Positions 16,892 to 25,458 of a stretch of 64,000 nucleotides of DNA are shown one piece after another. The notes under the pieces were generated by a model. It was given only the letters and a program-made list of their open reading frames with translations, made no database searches and was not told the DNA's origin. The number at the start of each line of letters is the position of its first letter. Positions within the stretch are counted from its first letter, which is position 1. The position numbers and the translations under genes were made by a program. Origin of the DNA: Amaricoccus sp003258405 (GTDB lineage: Bacteria; Pseudomonadota; Alphaproteobacteria; Rhodobacterales; Rhodobacteraceae); assembly GCF_043226085.1 (NCBI RefSeq), contig NZ_CP171225.1, forward strand, positions 1,674,001 to 1,738,000. The letters are read 5' to 3'.

Positions 16892-17998
16892 TCAGCGCTC
16901 CCCCGTCACACGCTTGCGGATCACGTTGTTGAAGATCACGGCGAGCAGCAGCATTCCGCCCAGGAACACCTGGAACCAGTCCTGGTCGATATCCGTGTAG
17001 GTGAGCCCGATCACGACCATGCCAAAGATGATCGCCCCGAAGAAGGCGCCGATCGCCGAGCCGTAGCCGCCGGTGAGCAAGCAGCCACCGATCACCGCCG
17101 CGATGATCGCCTCGAACTCCTTCTGAAAGCCCCGGCGCGCGTCTGTCGAACCCGCGTCCATCACCTGCATGATCGCGAGAAGCGCGGCGCAGCAGGCGGC
17201 GAACATGAAGAGCGCGACTTTCACCTTGCGTACCGGCACGCCCGAATTGGCCGCAGCATTTGCATCGCCACCGGAGGCGAAGACCCAGTTGCCGATCGGC
17301 GTGCGCAGCAGCACCCACGTGGCGGCGAGCGCAAGCCCCACGAACCAGAGGATCTCCACCGGCACGCCCGGCACCTTCGGCAGGCCCGACTTGAAGGTAT
17401 CGACAAGCCCCATCTTCCCGAGCATCACGAACAGGCCTTTGAAGGCCTCCCCCGAGAAGAGCGGGGCGAGAAAATCACCCTCGACTGCATCGCGCACGCC
17501 GCGAAGCTGGGTCGAGCCGCCGGTCAGGAACTTGAGCCCGACGAGCGTCAGCCCGCGCAGGATGAAGAGGAGGGCGAGCGTCACGATGAACGAGGGCAGT
17601 CCGGTGCGGATCGTGAGCTGGCCGTTGATGACGCCGATCAGCGCCGCCGCACAGAGCGTGAGCGGAATTGCAACGATGAGCGGCAGGCCCGCGTTCACCA
17701 CCAGCGCGCCGAAGATCATGCCGGCAAACGCCACCATGGAACCGATGGAGAGGTCGAACTCGCCGCCGATCATCAGCATCGCGGCACCGATCGCCAGAAT
17801 GCCGAGCTGCGCGGCGGGCGTGAGGAAGTTCATCACACCCGAAAGCGTGAACATGGTCCGGTCCGCCGTTACCAGAAAGAAGCCGGTGACGAGGATAAGG
17901 CCCGCGATCGCCCCGAGTTCGGGCCGCTTCATCAGCCGGGCAATGGTCGTTTCCTCCCGTAGCCGCTCATCGGTTACGGGTGCGCTATCCGCAGACAT
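16892..17998 (-). CDS. Sugar/inositol ABC transporter permease (FrcC/IatP type)
   Basis: A 368-residue inner-membrane protein of the BPD_transp_2 family with eight to ten hydrophobic helices. Recognisable stretches are GAIAGLILVTGFFLVTADRT, GGEFDLSIGSMVAFAGM (the family EFD-S-G-S loop), and GGCLLTGGYGSAIGAFFGA near the C-terminus. It forms the channel for the periplasmic binding protein encoded upstream. It is followed after one base by the ATPase gene. A 7-bp hairpin separates it from the binding-protein gene. Inositol is the most likely substrate from the surrounding catabolic genes. Confidence 0.92.
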   Translation of the reverse strand: MSADSAPVTDERLREETTIARLMKRPELGAIAGLILVTGFFLVTADRTMFTLSGVMNFLTPAAQLGILAIGAAMLMIGGEFDLSIGSMVAFAGMIFGALVVNAGLPLIVAIPLTLCAAALIGVINGQLTIRTGLPSFIVTLALLFILRGLTLVGLKFLTGGSTQLRGVRDAVEGDFLAPLFSGEAFKGLFVMLGKMGLVDTFKSGLPKVPGVPVEILWFVGLALAATWVLLRTPIGNWVFASGGDANAAANSGVPVRKVKVALFMFAACCAALLAIMQVMDAGSTDARRGFQKEFEAIIAAVIGGCLLTGGYGSAIGAFFGAIIFGMVVIGLTYTDIDQDWFQVFLGGMLLLAVIFNNVIRKRVTGER

Positions 17999-18028
17999 GG
18001 GTATCCTCCCTGGGGTTCTCGTGGGGCG

Positions 18029-18048
18029 GGGCGGCGTCAGGGCCGCCC
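18029..18048 (-). terminator. Intercistronic stem-loop between binding protein and permease genes
   Basis: GGGCGGC (18029-18035) pairs with GCCGCCC (18042-18048) around a six-base loop. It lies directly behind the binding-protein gene in the direction of transcription. Such hairpins commonly give partial termination or mRNA protection so that the binding protein is made in excess over membrane components. Confidence 0.5.
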
Positions 18049-18071
18049 GCGCCCGGCGCGGATCTTCTCGA

Positions 18072-19001
18072 TCAGCGGATGCCCTGGGCCGAGAGCTCGA
18101 TCACCTGGGCGGCCTTGTCGGCGGTGATGAGGTTCGGGCCGGAGGGAACGTTGCCACCCGGAATAAGGCCGTATTCCGCATTGAGCGCGAGGAAGGCCAC
18201 GGGCAGGTAGCCCTGGAGGAACTGCTGCTGGTCGATCGCAAAGGCCGCATCGCCCGCGTCAACCGCCTCAAGGAAGCCCGCCGAGAGGTCGAAGCTCGCG
18301 ACCTTCACGTCTCCGCCGCCCCGTCCGACCGCCTTCACCGCCGCGACCGAGGGCTCGCCGGCCGTCGATGCGCCGAGCGCCAACACCGTGTCGATGTCCT
18401 GGTCAGCCTCCAGGGCTGCGCGCACCTTGGCCTCGACTTCGGAAGGATCATTGCCGGTGGGCAGGACGACCGCATTGCCGCCGAACCCCTCGATAAAGCC
18501 CTCGCAGCGCAGGTCGAGCGAGACGTTGCCAACCTCCTGGTTGACGCAGATCCCCTTGGTGCCGCCCATTTCCGCCAGCGCCTGACCGGCGATCTCGCCC
18601 GCGTCGCGCTCGTCCTGGCCGACATGGAGCAGCGCACCGAGCTCCTTGGAGACATCCGAACCCGAGTTCATCGAGATGACCGGAATGCCCGCCTCGACAG
18701 CGCGCTGGATCGAAGGCCCGAGCGCATCGGCATCGGGAATGGAGACCACGAGCCCGTCCGGCTCCTGGTTGACCGCCGCATCAATGAGTTGGCTCATCGC
18801 CACCATGTCGAAGGTCTCGGGCGAGCGGTAATCGACCGTGGCACCGGTGTCCTGCGCCGCCTTCTCGACGCCGTTCTTCACCACCGACCAGAACGGGTCG
18901 TTCGCCTGGCCATGGGCCACGACGATGATGTCGGCGGCAAGCGTCGGGGCCGCGGCGCCGATTGCCGTCGCCGCCAGCAAGGCTGCAATGGTTTTCTTCA
19001 T
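18072..19001 (-). CDS. Periplasmic sugar/inositol-binding protein (IbpA-like)
   Basis: A 309-residue periplasmic-binding-protein-like type I lipid-free solute receptor. A Sec signal, MKKTIAALLAATAIGAAAPT, ends near LAADI. The mature protein starts IIVVAHGQANDPFWSVVKNG, the usual first strand and ligand loop, and continues with SIPDADALGPSIQRAVEAG and VISMNSGSDV, characteristic of ribose/xylose/inositol receptors. It captures substrate for the downstream permease and ATPase. Inositol is inferred from the operon. It is followed by a hairpin that may favour its higher expression. Confidence 0.92.
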   Translation of the reverse strand: MKKTIAALLAATAIGAAAPTLAADIIVVAHGQANDPFWSVVKNGVEKAAQDTGATVDYRSPETFDMVAMSQLIDAAVNQEPDGLVVSIPDADALGPSIQRAVEAGIPVISMNSGSDVSKELGALLHVGQDERDAGEIAGQALAEMGGTKGICVNQEVGNVSLDLRCEGFIEGFGGNAVVLPTGNDPSEVEAKVRAALEADQDIDTVLALGASTAGEPSVAAVKAVGRGGGDVKVASFDLSAGFLEAVDAGDAAFAIDQQQFLQGYLPVAFLALNAEYGLIPGGNVPSGPNLITADKAAQVIELSAQGIR

Positions 19002-19085
19002 GATTCCCTCCCTAGGAACTCTTCAGTTTTTAGTCTGCCGCAGGCCCGGCCGTTCCCGGCCCCGCGGATCCGGCCGGAGCCGAAT

Positions 19086-19913
19086 TCAGGTACCGAGCGC
19101 GCGCAGGGCCGTAGCCGACCGCGCGAGCTGGGCCTCGAGCACGTCCCGGAAGCCCGCGCCCTTGTCGGTATTGAAGGGGTCTGGACCGGGGGCGGCAGGC
19201 TCGAGGATGATCGGTCCATCATAGCCGATCGCATCGAGCGCCGAGATCTGGGCGGCAAAATCCGTATGACCGTCGCCCACCGCACCGCGGTTCGAATCCG
19301 CCGCGTGATAGAGCCCGATCCGCGCTCCGCCCGCGCGCAGCGCCGCCGCCGGATCCGCCTCCTCGATGTTCATGTGATAGGCATCTGGCAGCAGCGCGAG
19401 GTTCTCCGCCCCCACCGCCTCGAGAAGCGCAAGCCCCTCGGCCACGGTGCGCACCTGATGGCTCTCGTAGCGATTGAGGATTTCGAAGACGACCTCAAGG
19501 CCGCGCCCGGCGGCCTTCGCGGCAATCTGCCGCACGCTCCCGACGAGCAGCGCATCCTCCTCCGCCTGGCTCGAGACCGGCCGGATCCGCGTCACCTGCC
19601 CGTGACAGGAGACACGCGGCAGCTCTGCCCCCCGCCCCAGTTCCGCAGCCCAGTCGACCAGTCGCGTGTAATAGCCGAGCGCCTCTGCGCGGAGCGCCGG
19701 ATCGGGATGCGAGATGTCGGCATCCCCAGGAGTGATCGAGAAGATCCGGAGGCCGCAGTCTCGGAAGATCGTGCGCGCCGCGGCCGGGTCGATCCCCGCC
19801 ATGTCCCCATGCAGCTCCACCCCATCGAGCCCCGCGCGCCGAACGCGCTCGGCTACGGCTTCGAGCGGCTCCCCGCCGAAGATCCAGGTGCAGCAGCCGA
19901 CCGCGCGCATCAT
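19086..19913 (-). CDS. Sugar phosphate isomerase/epimerase (IolE/IolI-like TIM barrel)
   Basis: A 275-residue xylose-isomerase-like TIM-barrel protein. The start at 19913 overlaps the stop of the upstream dehydrogenase as ATGA. It reads RAVGCCTWIFGGEPLEAVAE, then GLDGVELHGDM, GLEVVFEILNRYESH, NLALLPDAYHMNIEE, IGLYHAADSNRG and GPIILEPAA, giving the expected Glu/Asp/His/Glu metal site. It is distinct from iolE in the same operon, so it probably performs an IolI-type isomerisation of inosose or processes a different inositol isomer. It lies between the dehydrogenase and the transporter genes. Confidence 0.85.
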   Translation of the reverse strand: MMRAVGCCTWIFGGEPLEAVAERVRRAGLDGVELHGDMAGIDPAAARTIFRDCGLRIFSITPGDADISHPDPALRAEALGYYTRLVDWAAELGRGAELPRVSCHGQVTRIRPVSSQAEEDALLVGSVRQIAAKAAGRGLEVVFEILNRYESHQVRTVAEGLALLEAVGAENLALLPDAYHMNIEEADPAAALRAGGARIGLYHAADSNRGAVGDGHTDFAAQISALDAIGYDGPIILEPAAPGPDPFNTDKGAGFRDVLEAQLARSATALRALGT

Positions 19914-20920
19914 GCGGCTCCCAGCATGTCCGGCGTGATCGAGACCCGCGCGCCCGTCGCCGCCGAGCGCGTCGCCGCCTCGGCGCAGGCCAGCGCCGCG
20001 ACCCCCTCGGCCAGCGAAACCGGCATCGCCGCGCCTGCCTTCAGCGCCTCGACGAAAGCCGTCCACTCGATCTCATAGGCCCGCATGTAGCGCTCGAGGA
20101 AGAAGAACTCGGGCTTGGCCGAAACCTTCCCCGCCGCGGTGGTTTTCTCCACCGTGTTCTCCAGCACGTTCTGCGCCGCGAGCAACCCCTCGGAGCCCAG
20201 CAGTTCGACGCGCTGGTCATAGCCGTAAGCCGCCCGGCGCGAATTGCGGATCACGGCAATCCGCCCGTCGGCCCAGGTGAGCGTCACCACCGCGGTATCC
20301 ACATCACCCGCCGCACCGATTTCCGGGTCGACGATCGCGGAGCCGACGGCGCTCACGGTCGCGGGCGCCCCGCCCATGATCCAGCAGGCCATATCGAAGT
20401 CATGGATCATCATGTCGCGGAAAAGCCCGCCCGAGACCTTGATGTAGGAAACCGGGGGCGGCGCGGGATCGAAGGAGGTGATCGAGAGAAGCTCCCCCTT
20501 GCCAATCTCGCCCGCATCGAATGCGGCCTTGAGCGCGGCGAAATTCGGATCGAACCGGCGGTTGAAGCCAACCATCACCGGCCGCGCCGACGCCTCGACC
20601 CGGCCGAGACAGGCAAGCGCACGCTCGAGCGAGAGATCCACCGGCTTCTCGCAGAGCACAGCCTTGCCGGCGGCGGTCGCGGCCTCGATCAGATCGGAAT
20701 GGGTGTCCGTCGAGGTGGCGATGAGCACCGCCTCCACCGCCGGATCGGCGAGGATCGCCTCGACGCTCCGCGCCTCGGCACCATAGGCCGCCGCAAGCGT
20801 CCGCGCGGCCTCCTCGAACACGTCCGCCACGGCGATGAGCCGGCAGCCTTCGTTCGCGGTGATGGATTTTGCATGGACCTGGCCGATACGACCAGCCCCG
20901 AGCAGGGCGACCCCGAGCAT
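19910..20920 (-). CDS. iolG: Inositol 2-dehydrogenase
   Basis: A 336-residue Gfo/Idh/MocA dehydrogenase that oxidises myo-inositol to scyllo-inosose with NAD. The start at 20920 follows GGGAGGTATCGCTAGA; longer frames run into the operator region and are rejected. Motifs: VALLGAGRIGQVHAKSI, CEKPVDLSLE with the EKP lysine, and GGLFRDMMIHDFDMACWIMG with the catalytic Asp/His region, as in IolG. As the first gene of the leftward ten-gene operon it directly follows the two LacI-type operators. Confidence 0.92.
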   Translation of the reverse strand: MLGVALLGAGRIGQVHAKSITANEGCRLIAVADVFEEAARTLAAAYGAEARSVEAILADPAVEAVLIATSTDTHSDLIEAATAAGKAVLCEKPVDLSLERALACLGRVEASARPVMVGFNRRFDPNFAALKAAFDAGEIGKGELLSITSFDPAPPPVSYIKVSGGLFRDMMIHDFDMACWIMGGAPATVSAVGSAIVDPEIGAAGDVDTAVVTLTWADGRIAVIRNSRRAAYGYDQRVELLGSEGLLAAQNVLENTVEKTTAAGKVSAKPEFFFLERYMRAYEIEWTAFVEALKAGAAMPVSLAEGVAALACAEAATRSAATGARVSITPDMLGAA

Positions 20921-20981
20921 TCTAGCGATACCTCCCGATTCAGATGCTTCTGCATCTCGTTTTTCCAACCATCGCCGAATC

Positions 20982-21020
20982 TGCACGCGCGTGCAAGAAT
21001 AATTTGCACTCGCGTGCAAA
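20982..21020. promoter_or_regulatory. Paired LacI-type operators of the inositol locus
   Basis: TGCACGCGCGTGCA (20982-20995) is a perfect palindrome. TTTGCACTCGCGTGCAAA (21003-21020) has perfect 7-base arms around TCGC. Their centres are 23 bases apart, about two helical turns, so two repressor dimers can bind one DNA face. The inner half-sites also form GTGCAA-N7-TTGCAC. The site lies between iolG (start 20920) and the LacI-family gene (start 21073), fitting repression of the operon and autorepression. Confidence 0.85.
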
Positions 21021-21072
21021 CTCCTTTCCGCGCCCCGCCCCGCAGGCTATCCTGCCCCCAACGGGAGAGCGC

Positions 21073-22086
21073 ATGGACGACAGCAGGTTCTTTGAGAGCG
21101 ACACGGTGACCGCCGACGATGTGGCCGCCGAAGCGGGCGTTTCGCGCTGGACGGTCGCGCGCGCCTTCAAGAAGGACGCCTCGATCTCCAAGAAGACCCG
21201 ACAGAAGGTACTCGCCGCAGCCGAGCGTCTGGGCTATGCGCCGGACCTGCTCGCCGCCTCGCTTGCCTCCGACCGCTCGAACCTCGTTGCGATCGTTACC
21301 GACGATTTCTCCAATCCCCACAAGCTCGTCATGCTCGAGCGGCTCACGCGCATCCTGCGCCGCGAGGGCTGGGGCACGCTGCTTGTCAACATGACGGGCG
21401 ATGCCGACGCTTCCTCTGCGCTCCTCGCCGCGAGCCAGCGCCGCGTCGATGCCGCCGTCGTCATCGGCACCCGCTTCGACGACCGCGCGCTTCACACCGC
21501 ACTCGGTGCGCGCCGGGTGAAGAAGCTCATCATCTTCGCCCGCCTGAGCCAGAACCCCAACACGCTCAACATCGCCTGCGACGACCAGGCCGCCATGCGC
21601 GCGATTGCCGATCACCTGCTCGCCCGAGGCCGCCGCCGGCCGCTTTTTGTCGCCGGCCCGGATACCCAGAGCGCCAAGCTCGACCGCAAGCCGGGCTTCC
21701 TCGCCTACTGGCGTGAAAGGACCGGCACGACTCCGCCCGCGATCCATGTCTCCCAGTATGATTTCCTCTGCGCGATCGACGGCATCCTGCCCGCGCTCGA
21801 GGGCCGCGCCCCGGCCGAGATGCCCGATGTGCTGGTCTGCGAGAACGACATCATCGCCATCGGCGCGATGGACGGCCTGCGCCATCGGCTCGGCCTCCGC
21901 GTGCCCGAGGACATCGCGGTCACCGGTTTCGACGACATCCCGCTCGCGGCCTCGCCCGCCTATGGGCTCACCACCTACCGCCAGCCGATCACCAACATGG
22001 CCGAGGCGCTGGTCGAAATCCTCGAGGGCAAACGGAGCGGCGATGCGATCCTGCCCGGCCTCTTCGTCGCGCGCTCGAGCACCTGA
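21073..22086 (+). CDS. LacI-family transcriptional regulator of inositol genes
   Basis: A 337-residue LacI/GalR repressor. The helix-turn-helix is at about residues 15-45 (VTADDVAAEAGVSRWTVARA, then FKKDASISKKTRQKV with the hinge region LGYAPDLLAASLAS). The sugar-binding core follows (NLVAIVTDDFSNPHKLVMLE, and IAVTGFDDIPLAASPAYGLT). The start at 21073 follows GGGAGAGCGC. It is divergent from the inositol operon across two strong palindromes and is the obvious candidate repressor; the likely inducer is inositol or a catabolite. It is functionally like IolR of Bacillus but of a different protein family. Confidence 0.9.
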   Translation: MDDSRFFESDTVTADDVAAEAGVSRWTVARAFKKDASISKKTRQKVLAAAERLGYAPDLLAASLASDRSNLVAIVTDDFSNPHKLVMLERLTRILRREGWGTLLVNMTGDADASSALLAASQRRVDAAVVIGTRFDDRALHTALGARRVKKLIIFARLSQNPNTLNIACDDQAAMRAIADHLLARGRRRPLFVAGPDTQSAKLDRKPGFLAYWRERTGTTPPAIHVSQYDFLCAIDGILPALEGRAPAEMPDVLVCENDIIAIGAMDGLRHRLGLRVPEDIAVTGFDDIPLAASPAYGLTTYRQPITNMAEALVEILEGKRSGDAILPGLFVARSST

Positions 22087-22111
22087 CCCCCCAGACACGG
22101 AGCGTTCCTCC

Positions 22112-22855
22112 TTGGACCATTTCGCGCTCTACGCACTCGCGGCGTTCATCGTCGGCACCTCGAAGGGCGGGCTCTCTTCCGCCGCTGCGCTGGCGATCCC
22201 GCTCCTCTCGATCTGGATGGACCCGCTCACCGCAGCGGGCGTGCTGCTGCCGGTCTATATCGCGAGCGACGTCTTCGGCGTATGGCTCTACCGCCACGAA
22301 TATTCCACGCCGAACCTCAAGGTGCTGATCCCTGCCGGCGCCGCGGGCGTCGCCATCGCGGCTCTGCTCGCAGGCTGGCTCTCGGGGCCGCTCGCAACGC
22401 TCCTGACCGGCGCGATCGGCCTCTCCTACTGCATCCAGGCCACGGTGCGAAAACTGCGCGCCCAGACGGCGCCGCATCCGTTTGATGCGCGCAAGGGCGT
22501 GTTCTGGGGCATCCTCACCGGCATAACCAGCTTCATCTCGCATTCGGGGGCCCCGCCCTTCCAGGCCTTCGTGCTGCCCCAGGGCCTGCCCAAGATGAAC
22601 TACGCCGGCACCGTCACCATCGTCTTTGCCGCGGTCAATCTCTGCAAGCTGCCGGCCTATGCCGCCGTCGGCCTGATGCATGACTTCGCCTGGAAGGGGT
22701 TCTTCGCCATGGCGGCCATCGCCGCGGCGGGTGTTCTGACGGGTCGCAAGATCACCCAGTGGCTGCCCGACCGGATCTACATCGCCTTCATCCAGGTGAC
22801 GCTCTTCGTGCTCTCGGTCTATCTCGTCTGGGAAGGTCTCGCCGCGCTCGCCTGA
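22112..22855 (+). CDS. TauE/SafE-family membrane exporter
   Basis: A 247-residue membrane protein of the TauE/SafE (sulfite or organosulfonate anion exporter) family with about seven to eight helices. A TTG at 22112 (reading MDHFALYALAAFIVGTSKGG), preceded by GGAG, is the best start; the family's N-terminal pattern G-T-S-K-G-G then lies at the expected place. The second half repeats the pattern with GILTGITSFISHSGAPPFQ. It starts 25 bases after the LacI gene and may share its transcript. Substrate unknown; a link to inositol use is not evident. Its end overlaps the convergent LysR gene by 37 bases. Confidence 0.85.
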   Translation: MDHFALYALAAFIVGTSKGGLSSAAALAIPLLSIWMDPLTAAGVLLPVYIASDVFGVWLYRHEYSTPNLKVLIPAGAAGVAIAALLAGWLSGPLATLLTGAIGLSYCIQATVRKLRAQTAPHPFDARKGVFWGILTGITSFISHSGAPPFQAFVLPQGLPKMNYAGTVTIVFAAVNLCKLPAYAAVGLMHDFAWKGFFAMAAIAAAGVLTGRKITQWLPDRIYIAFIQVTLFVLSVYLVWEGLAALA

Positions 22856-23757
22856 GCGCCCGGCCCCCCGCTCCCGTCGATCACCCAGCCCGGCTCGCGC
22901 GCAACCGCAGCCTTGATGAAGCTTACCACCGCCTGCACCCGGTGAATGGCCCGCTGGCTCTCGTGATAGGCGAGCCAGTAGGAGCGCCGCACCGAGATCT
23001 CCGGCATGAGCCGCACGAGGCCGGCTTCTTTCCGCGCGATATAGTCGTGGAGTACACCGACGCCCGCCCCCGCCCGCACCGCCTCGAACTGCCCGAGCGC
23101 GCTCGAGATCGCGATCCGCGGCGGCAAGGCACCGAAGAACTCCGCGGCATAGTCGAGCGTACGGGCATAGAGCAGATCCTCGACGTAGCCCACGAGCCGG
23201 TGGGCCGCGAGATCCTCCGGCGCCTTGGGCGCGCCCATCTCCGCGAGATAGTCCTGCGCCGCATAGAGCCCGAGCGAATAATCCGTGAGCCGGCTCACCA
23301 CCGCCCGCCCGCGCTCCGGCCGCCCGACGATGATCGCGACATCCGCCTCCCGCTGCGAGAGCGAGAAGCTGCGCGGCACCGGCACCAGCTCCAGGGCGAG
23401 GTCCGGGTGCCGGGTGGCGAGCCAATTGAGCCGCGGGGCGAGAAAATGCACCCCGAAGCCATCCGGAGTACCGATCCGCACCGTGCCCGAAACCCGCGTC
23501 GATCGGTCGCGAAAGAGCGCCTCGCCCTCGAGCAGGGCATCCTCCGCCCGCTCGAGCCGCTGGGCAAGGGCCTGCCCCTCCGCGGTCAGCGCACAGCCCT
23601 GCGGCCCCCGCACCACCAGCGTGGTCTGAAGATCGCGCTCGAGATGCGTGAGGCGCCGGCTCAGCGTCGACTGGTTGATCCCGAGCCGCTTCGCCGCGCC
23701 CAGAAGGCGGCCCTCGCGCGCCACGGTCAGAAACAGCCGCGCATCCTCCCAGTCCAT
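22819..23757 (-). CDS. LysR-family regulator, divergent from mmsA
   Basis: A 312-residue LysR protein. The start at 23757 (MDWEDARLFLTVAREGRLLG) follows GGAGG and places the HTH (AAKRLGINQSTLSRRLTHLE) at residues 19-38. An ATG at 23796 is possible but abuts a palindrome and has no ribosome-binding site. The effector domain runs from about residue 90 (VRIGTPDGFGVHFLAPRLNW). It is divergent from mmsA and the gap holds a perfect LysR-like dyad, so it probably regulates mmsA. Its last 37 bases overlap the convergent exporter gene. Confidence 0.88.
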   Translation of the reverse strand: MDWEDARLFLTVAREGRLLGAAKRLGINQSTLSRRLTHLERDLQTTLVVRGPQGCALTAEGQALAQRLERAEDALLEGEALFRDRSTRVSGTVRIGTPDGFGVHFLAPRLNWLATRHPDLALELVPVPRSFSLSQREADVAIIVGRPERGRAVVSRLTDYSLGLYAAQDYLAEMGAPKAPEDLAAHRLVGYVEDLLYARTLDYAAEFFGALPPRIAISSALGQFEAVRAGAGVGVLHDYIARKEAGLVRLMPEISVRRSYWLAYHESQRAIHRVQAVVSFIKAAVAREPGWVIDGSGGPGAQASAARPSQTR

Positions 23758-23796
23758 CGCCGCCCGGCCTCCGCTGCCATGCTCTGCAAGCGCCAT

Positions 23797-23816
23797 GTTA
23801 TGCAAATACGCATAAC
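23797..23816. promoter_or_regulatory. LysR-type operator GTTATGC-N6-GCATAAC
   Basis: GTTATGC (23797-23803) and GCATAAC (23810-23816) form a perfect 7-base inverted repeat with a six-base centre, including a T-N11-A core typical of LysR sites. It lies between the divergent LysR gene and mmsA, 87 bases before the mmsA start. Confidence 0.7.
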
Positions 23817-23903
23817 TAACTTCCAAAGACTACCATTTACCCCGCACCGCTGCAAACATACCTTCCGCCCCAGACGACACAGGATCGCAAAGGGAGCGCA
23901 CCA

Positions 23904-25406
23904 ATGATCGAGATCGCCCACTATATCGACAACGCCCGCGTGGCCGGAACCTCGGGCCGCAGCCAGCCGGTCTTCGACCCGGCGACCGGTGAGAGCAGCA
24001 AAACCGTGGCGCTCGCCTCTGTCGAGGAAGTGAATACCGCCGTTGCGTCCGCCCGCGCTGCCTGGCCAGCCTGGTCGAAGACCCCCGCGCTCCGCCGCGC
24101 GCGTATCCTCGACCGCTTCAAGTCGATCCTCTGGGAGCGCGCCGACGAGCTCGCCCGCGCCATCTCCTCCGAACATGGCAAGACGCATGACGATGCACTC
24201 GGCGAAGTGACCCGCGGCCTCGAGGTCGTCGAGTTCGCTGTGGGCGTGCCCACGCATCTCAAGGGCGACTTTTCCGAAAACGTCGGCACCGGCGTCGACA
24301 CCTACAACATCCGCCAGAGCCTCGGCGTGGTCGCGGGCATCACGCCCTTCAACTTCCCGACCATGGTGCCGATGTGGATGTTCCCGGTGGCGCTGGCCTG
24401 CGGCAACACCTTTGTGCTGAAGCCCTCCGAACGCGATCCTTCCGCTTCGCTGCTGATGGCGGAATGGCTGACCGAAGCGGGCCTGCCCGCAGGCGTCTTC
24501 AACGTCATTCAGGGGGACAAGCTCGCCGTCGACACCCTGCTCCACCACCCCGATGTCGCCGCGATCTCCTTCGTGGGCTCGACCCCGATTGCAAAGTACA
24601 TCCACGAGACCGGCAGCGCCAACGGCAAGCGCGTCCAGGCGCTCGGAGGGGCGAAGAACCACGCCGTCATCATGCCCGACGCCGATCTCGACATGGCGGC
24701 CAACGCACTGATGGGCGCAGCCTTCGGCTCGGCGGGCGAGCGCTGCATGGCGATCTCCGTCGCGGTCCCGGTGACGGACGCGGTGGCGGACGCGCTGATC
24801 GAGCGCCTCGTGCCGAAGATCGAGGCGCTGAAGGTCGGCCCGGCGTCCGACACCGCCTCCGAGATGGGTCCGATCGTCACCCAGCAGGCGCTTGAGCGCA
24901 TCCGCGGCCTGATCGACAAGGGCGAAGCCCAAGGCGCCAAGGTCGTCACCGACGGTCGTAGCTTCCGTCAGGACAAGCAGGGCTACGAGAACGGCTACTA
25001 CATCGGCGGCACGCTCCTCGACAACGTGACCCCCGAGATGTCGGTCTGGCAGGAAGAGATCTTCGGCCCCGTGCTCTCGGTCGTGCGCAGCAACAGCTAT
25101 CAGGAGGCGGTCGATCTCATTTCCTCCTGCCAGTATGCCAACGGCACCGCGATCTTCACCCGCGACGGCGACACCGCGCGCGCCTTCGCCCAGGACATCG
25201 AGGTCGGCATGGTGGGCGTGAACGTGCCGATCCCGGTGCCGATGGCCTTCCACAGCTTCGGCGGCTGGAAAGCCTCCATCTTCGGCGATCACGCGATCCA
25301 CGGGATGGAAGGCATCCGCTTCTACACCCGCATCAAGACGACGACGCTCCGCTGGCCCACCGGCCAGCGCACCGATGCCGAGTTCGTCATGCCGACCCTC
25401 GGCTGA
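23904..25406 (+). CDS. mmsA: CoA-acylating methylmalonate-semialdehyde dehydrogenase
   Basis: A 500-residue aldehyde dehydrogenase of the MmsA/IolA type. It converts malonate semialdehyde (from inositol) or methylmalonate semialdehyde (from valine) to acetyl- or propionyl-CoA. Visible are ITPFNFPTMVPMWMFPVALA, the NAD-binding FVGSTPIAKYIHETG, NHAVIMPDADLDMA, and the catalytic cysteine in FGSAGERCMAISVAV. Length fits the family. It supplies the last step for the neighbouring inositol operon but lies on the other strand with its own LysR regulator, so it may also serve valine catabolism. The call as IolA versus MmsA cannot be settled from sequence. Confidence 0.92.
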   Translation: MIEIAHYIDNARVAGTSGRSQPVFDPATGESSKTVALASVEEVNTAVASARAAWPAWSKTPALRRARILDRFKSILWERADELARAISSEHGKTHDDALGEVTRGLEVVEFAVGVPTHLKGDFSENVGTGVDTYNIRQSLGVVAGITPFNFPTMVPMWMFPVALACGNTFVLKPSERDPSASLLMAEWLTEAGLPAGVFNVIQGDKLAVDTLLHHPDVAAISFVGSTPIAKYIHETGSANGKRVQALGGAKNHAVIMPDADLDMAANALMGAAFGSAGERCMAISVAVPVTDAVADALIERLVPKIEALKVGPASDTASEMGPIVTQQALERIRGLIDKGEAQGAKVVTDGRSFRQDKQGYENGYYIGGTLLDNVTPEMSVWQEEIFGPVLSVVRSNSYQEAVDLISSCQYANGTAIFTRDGDTARAFAQDIEVGMVGVNVPIPVPMAFHSFGGWKASIFGDHAIHGMEGIRFYTRIKTTTLRWPTGQRTDAEFVMPTLG

Positions 25407-25425
25407 CCTTTCCCACGAAAACCGG

Positions 25426-25445
25426 GCCGCGGCGCAAGCCGCGGC
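25426..25445. terminator. Stem-loop between convergent genes
   Basis: GCCGCGGC (25426-25433), loop GCAA, GCCGCGGC (25438-25445). The 8-bp GC stem lies 19 bases after the mmsA stop and also after the convergent membrane-protein gene. There is no clear T-run, so it may act with Rho. Confidence 0.5.
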
Positions 25446-25458
25446 TCGAACCTTGGCC

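Noticed and set aside
12949..16932. Very long rightward open frame of more than 1300 codons opposite the inositol genes
   Set aside because: It is antisense to iolC, a dehydrogenase gene and an ATPase gene, all with clear family motifs. Long antisense frames are expected in GC-rich DNA; the translation is Arg/Pro/Ala-rich without domains.
17169..20078. Long rightward open frame opposite the transporter and isomerase genes
   Set aside because: It mirrors the permease and binding-protein genes. The composition is low-complexity and no domain is visible.
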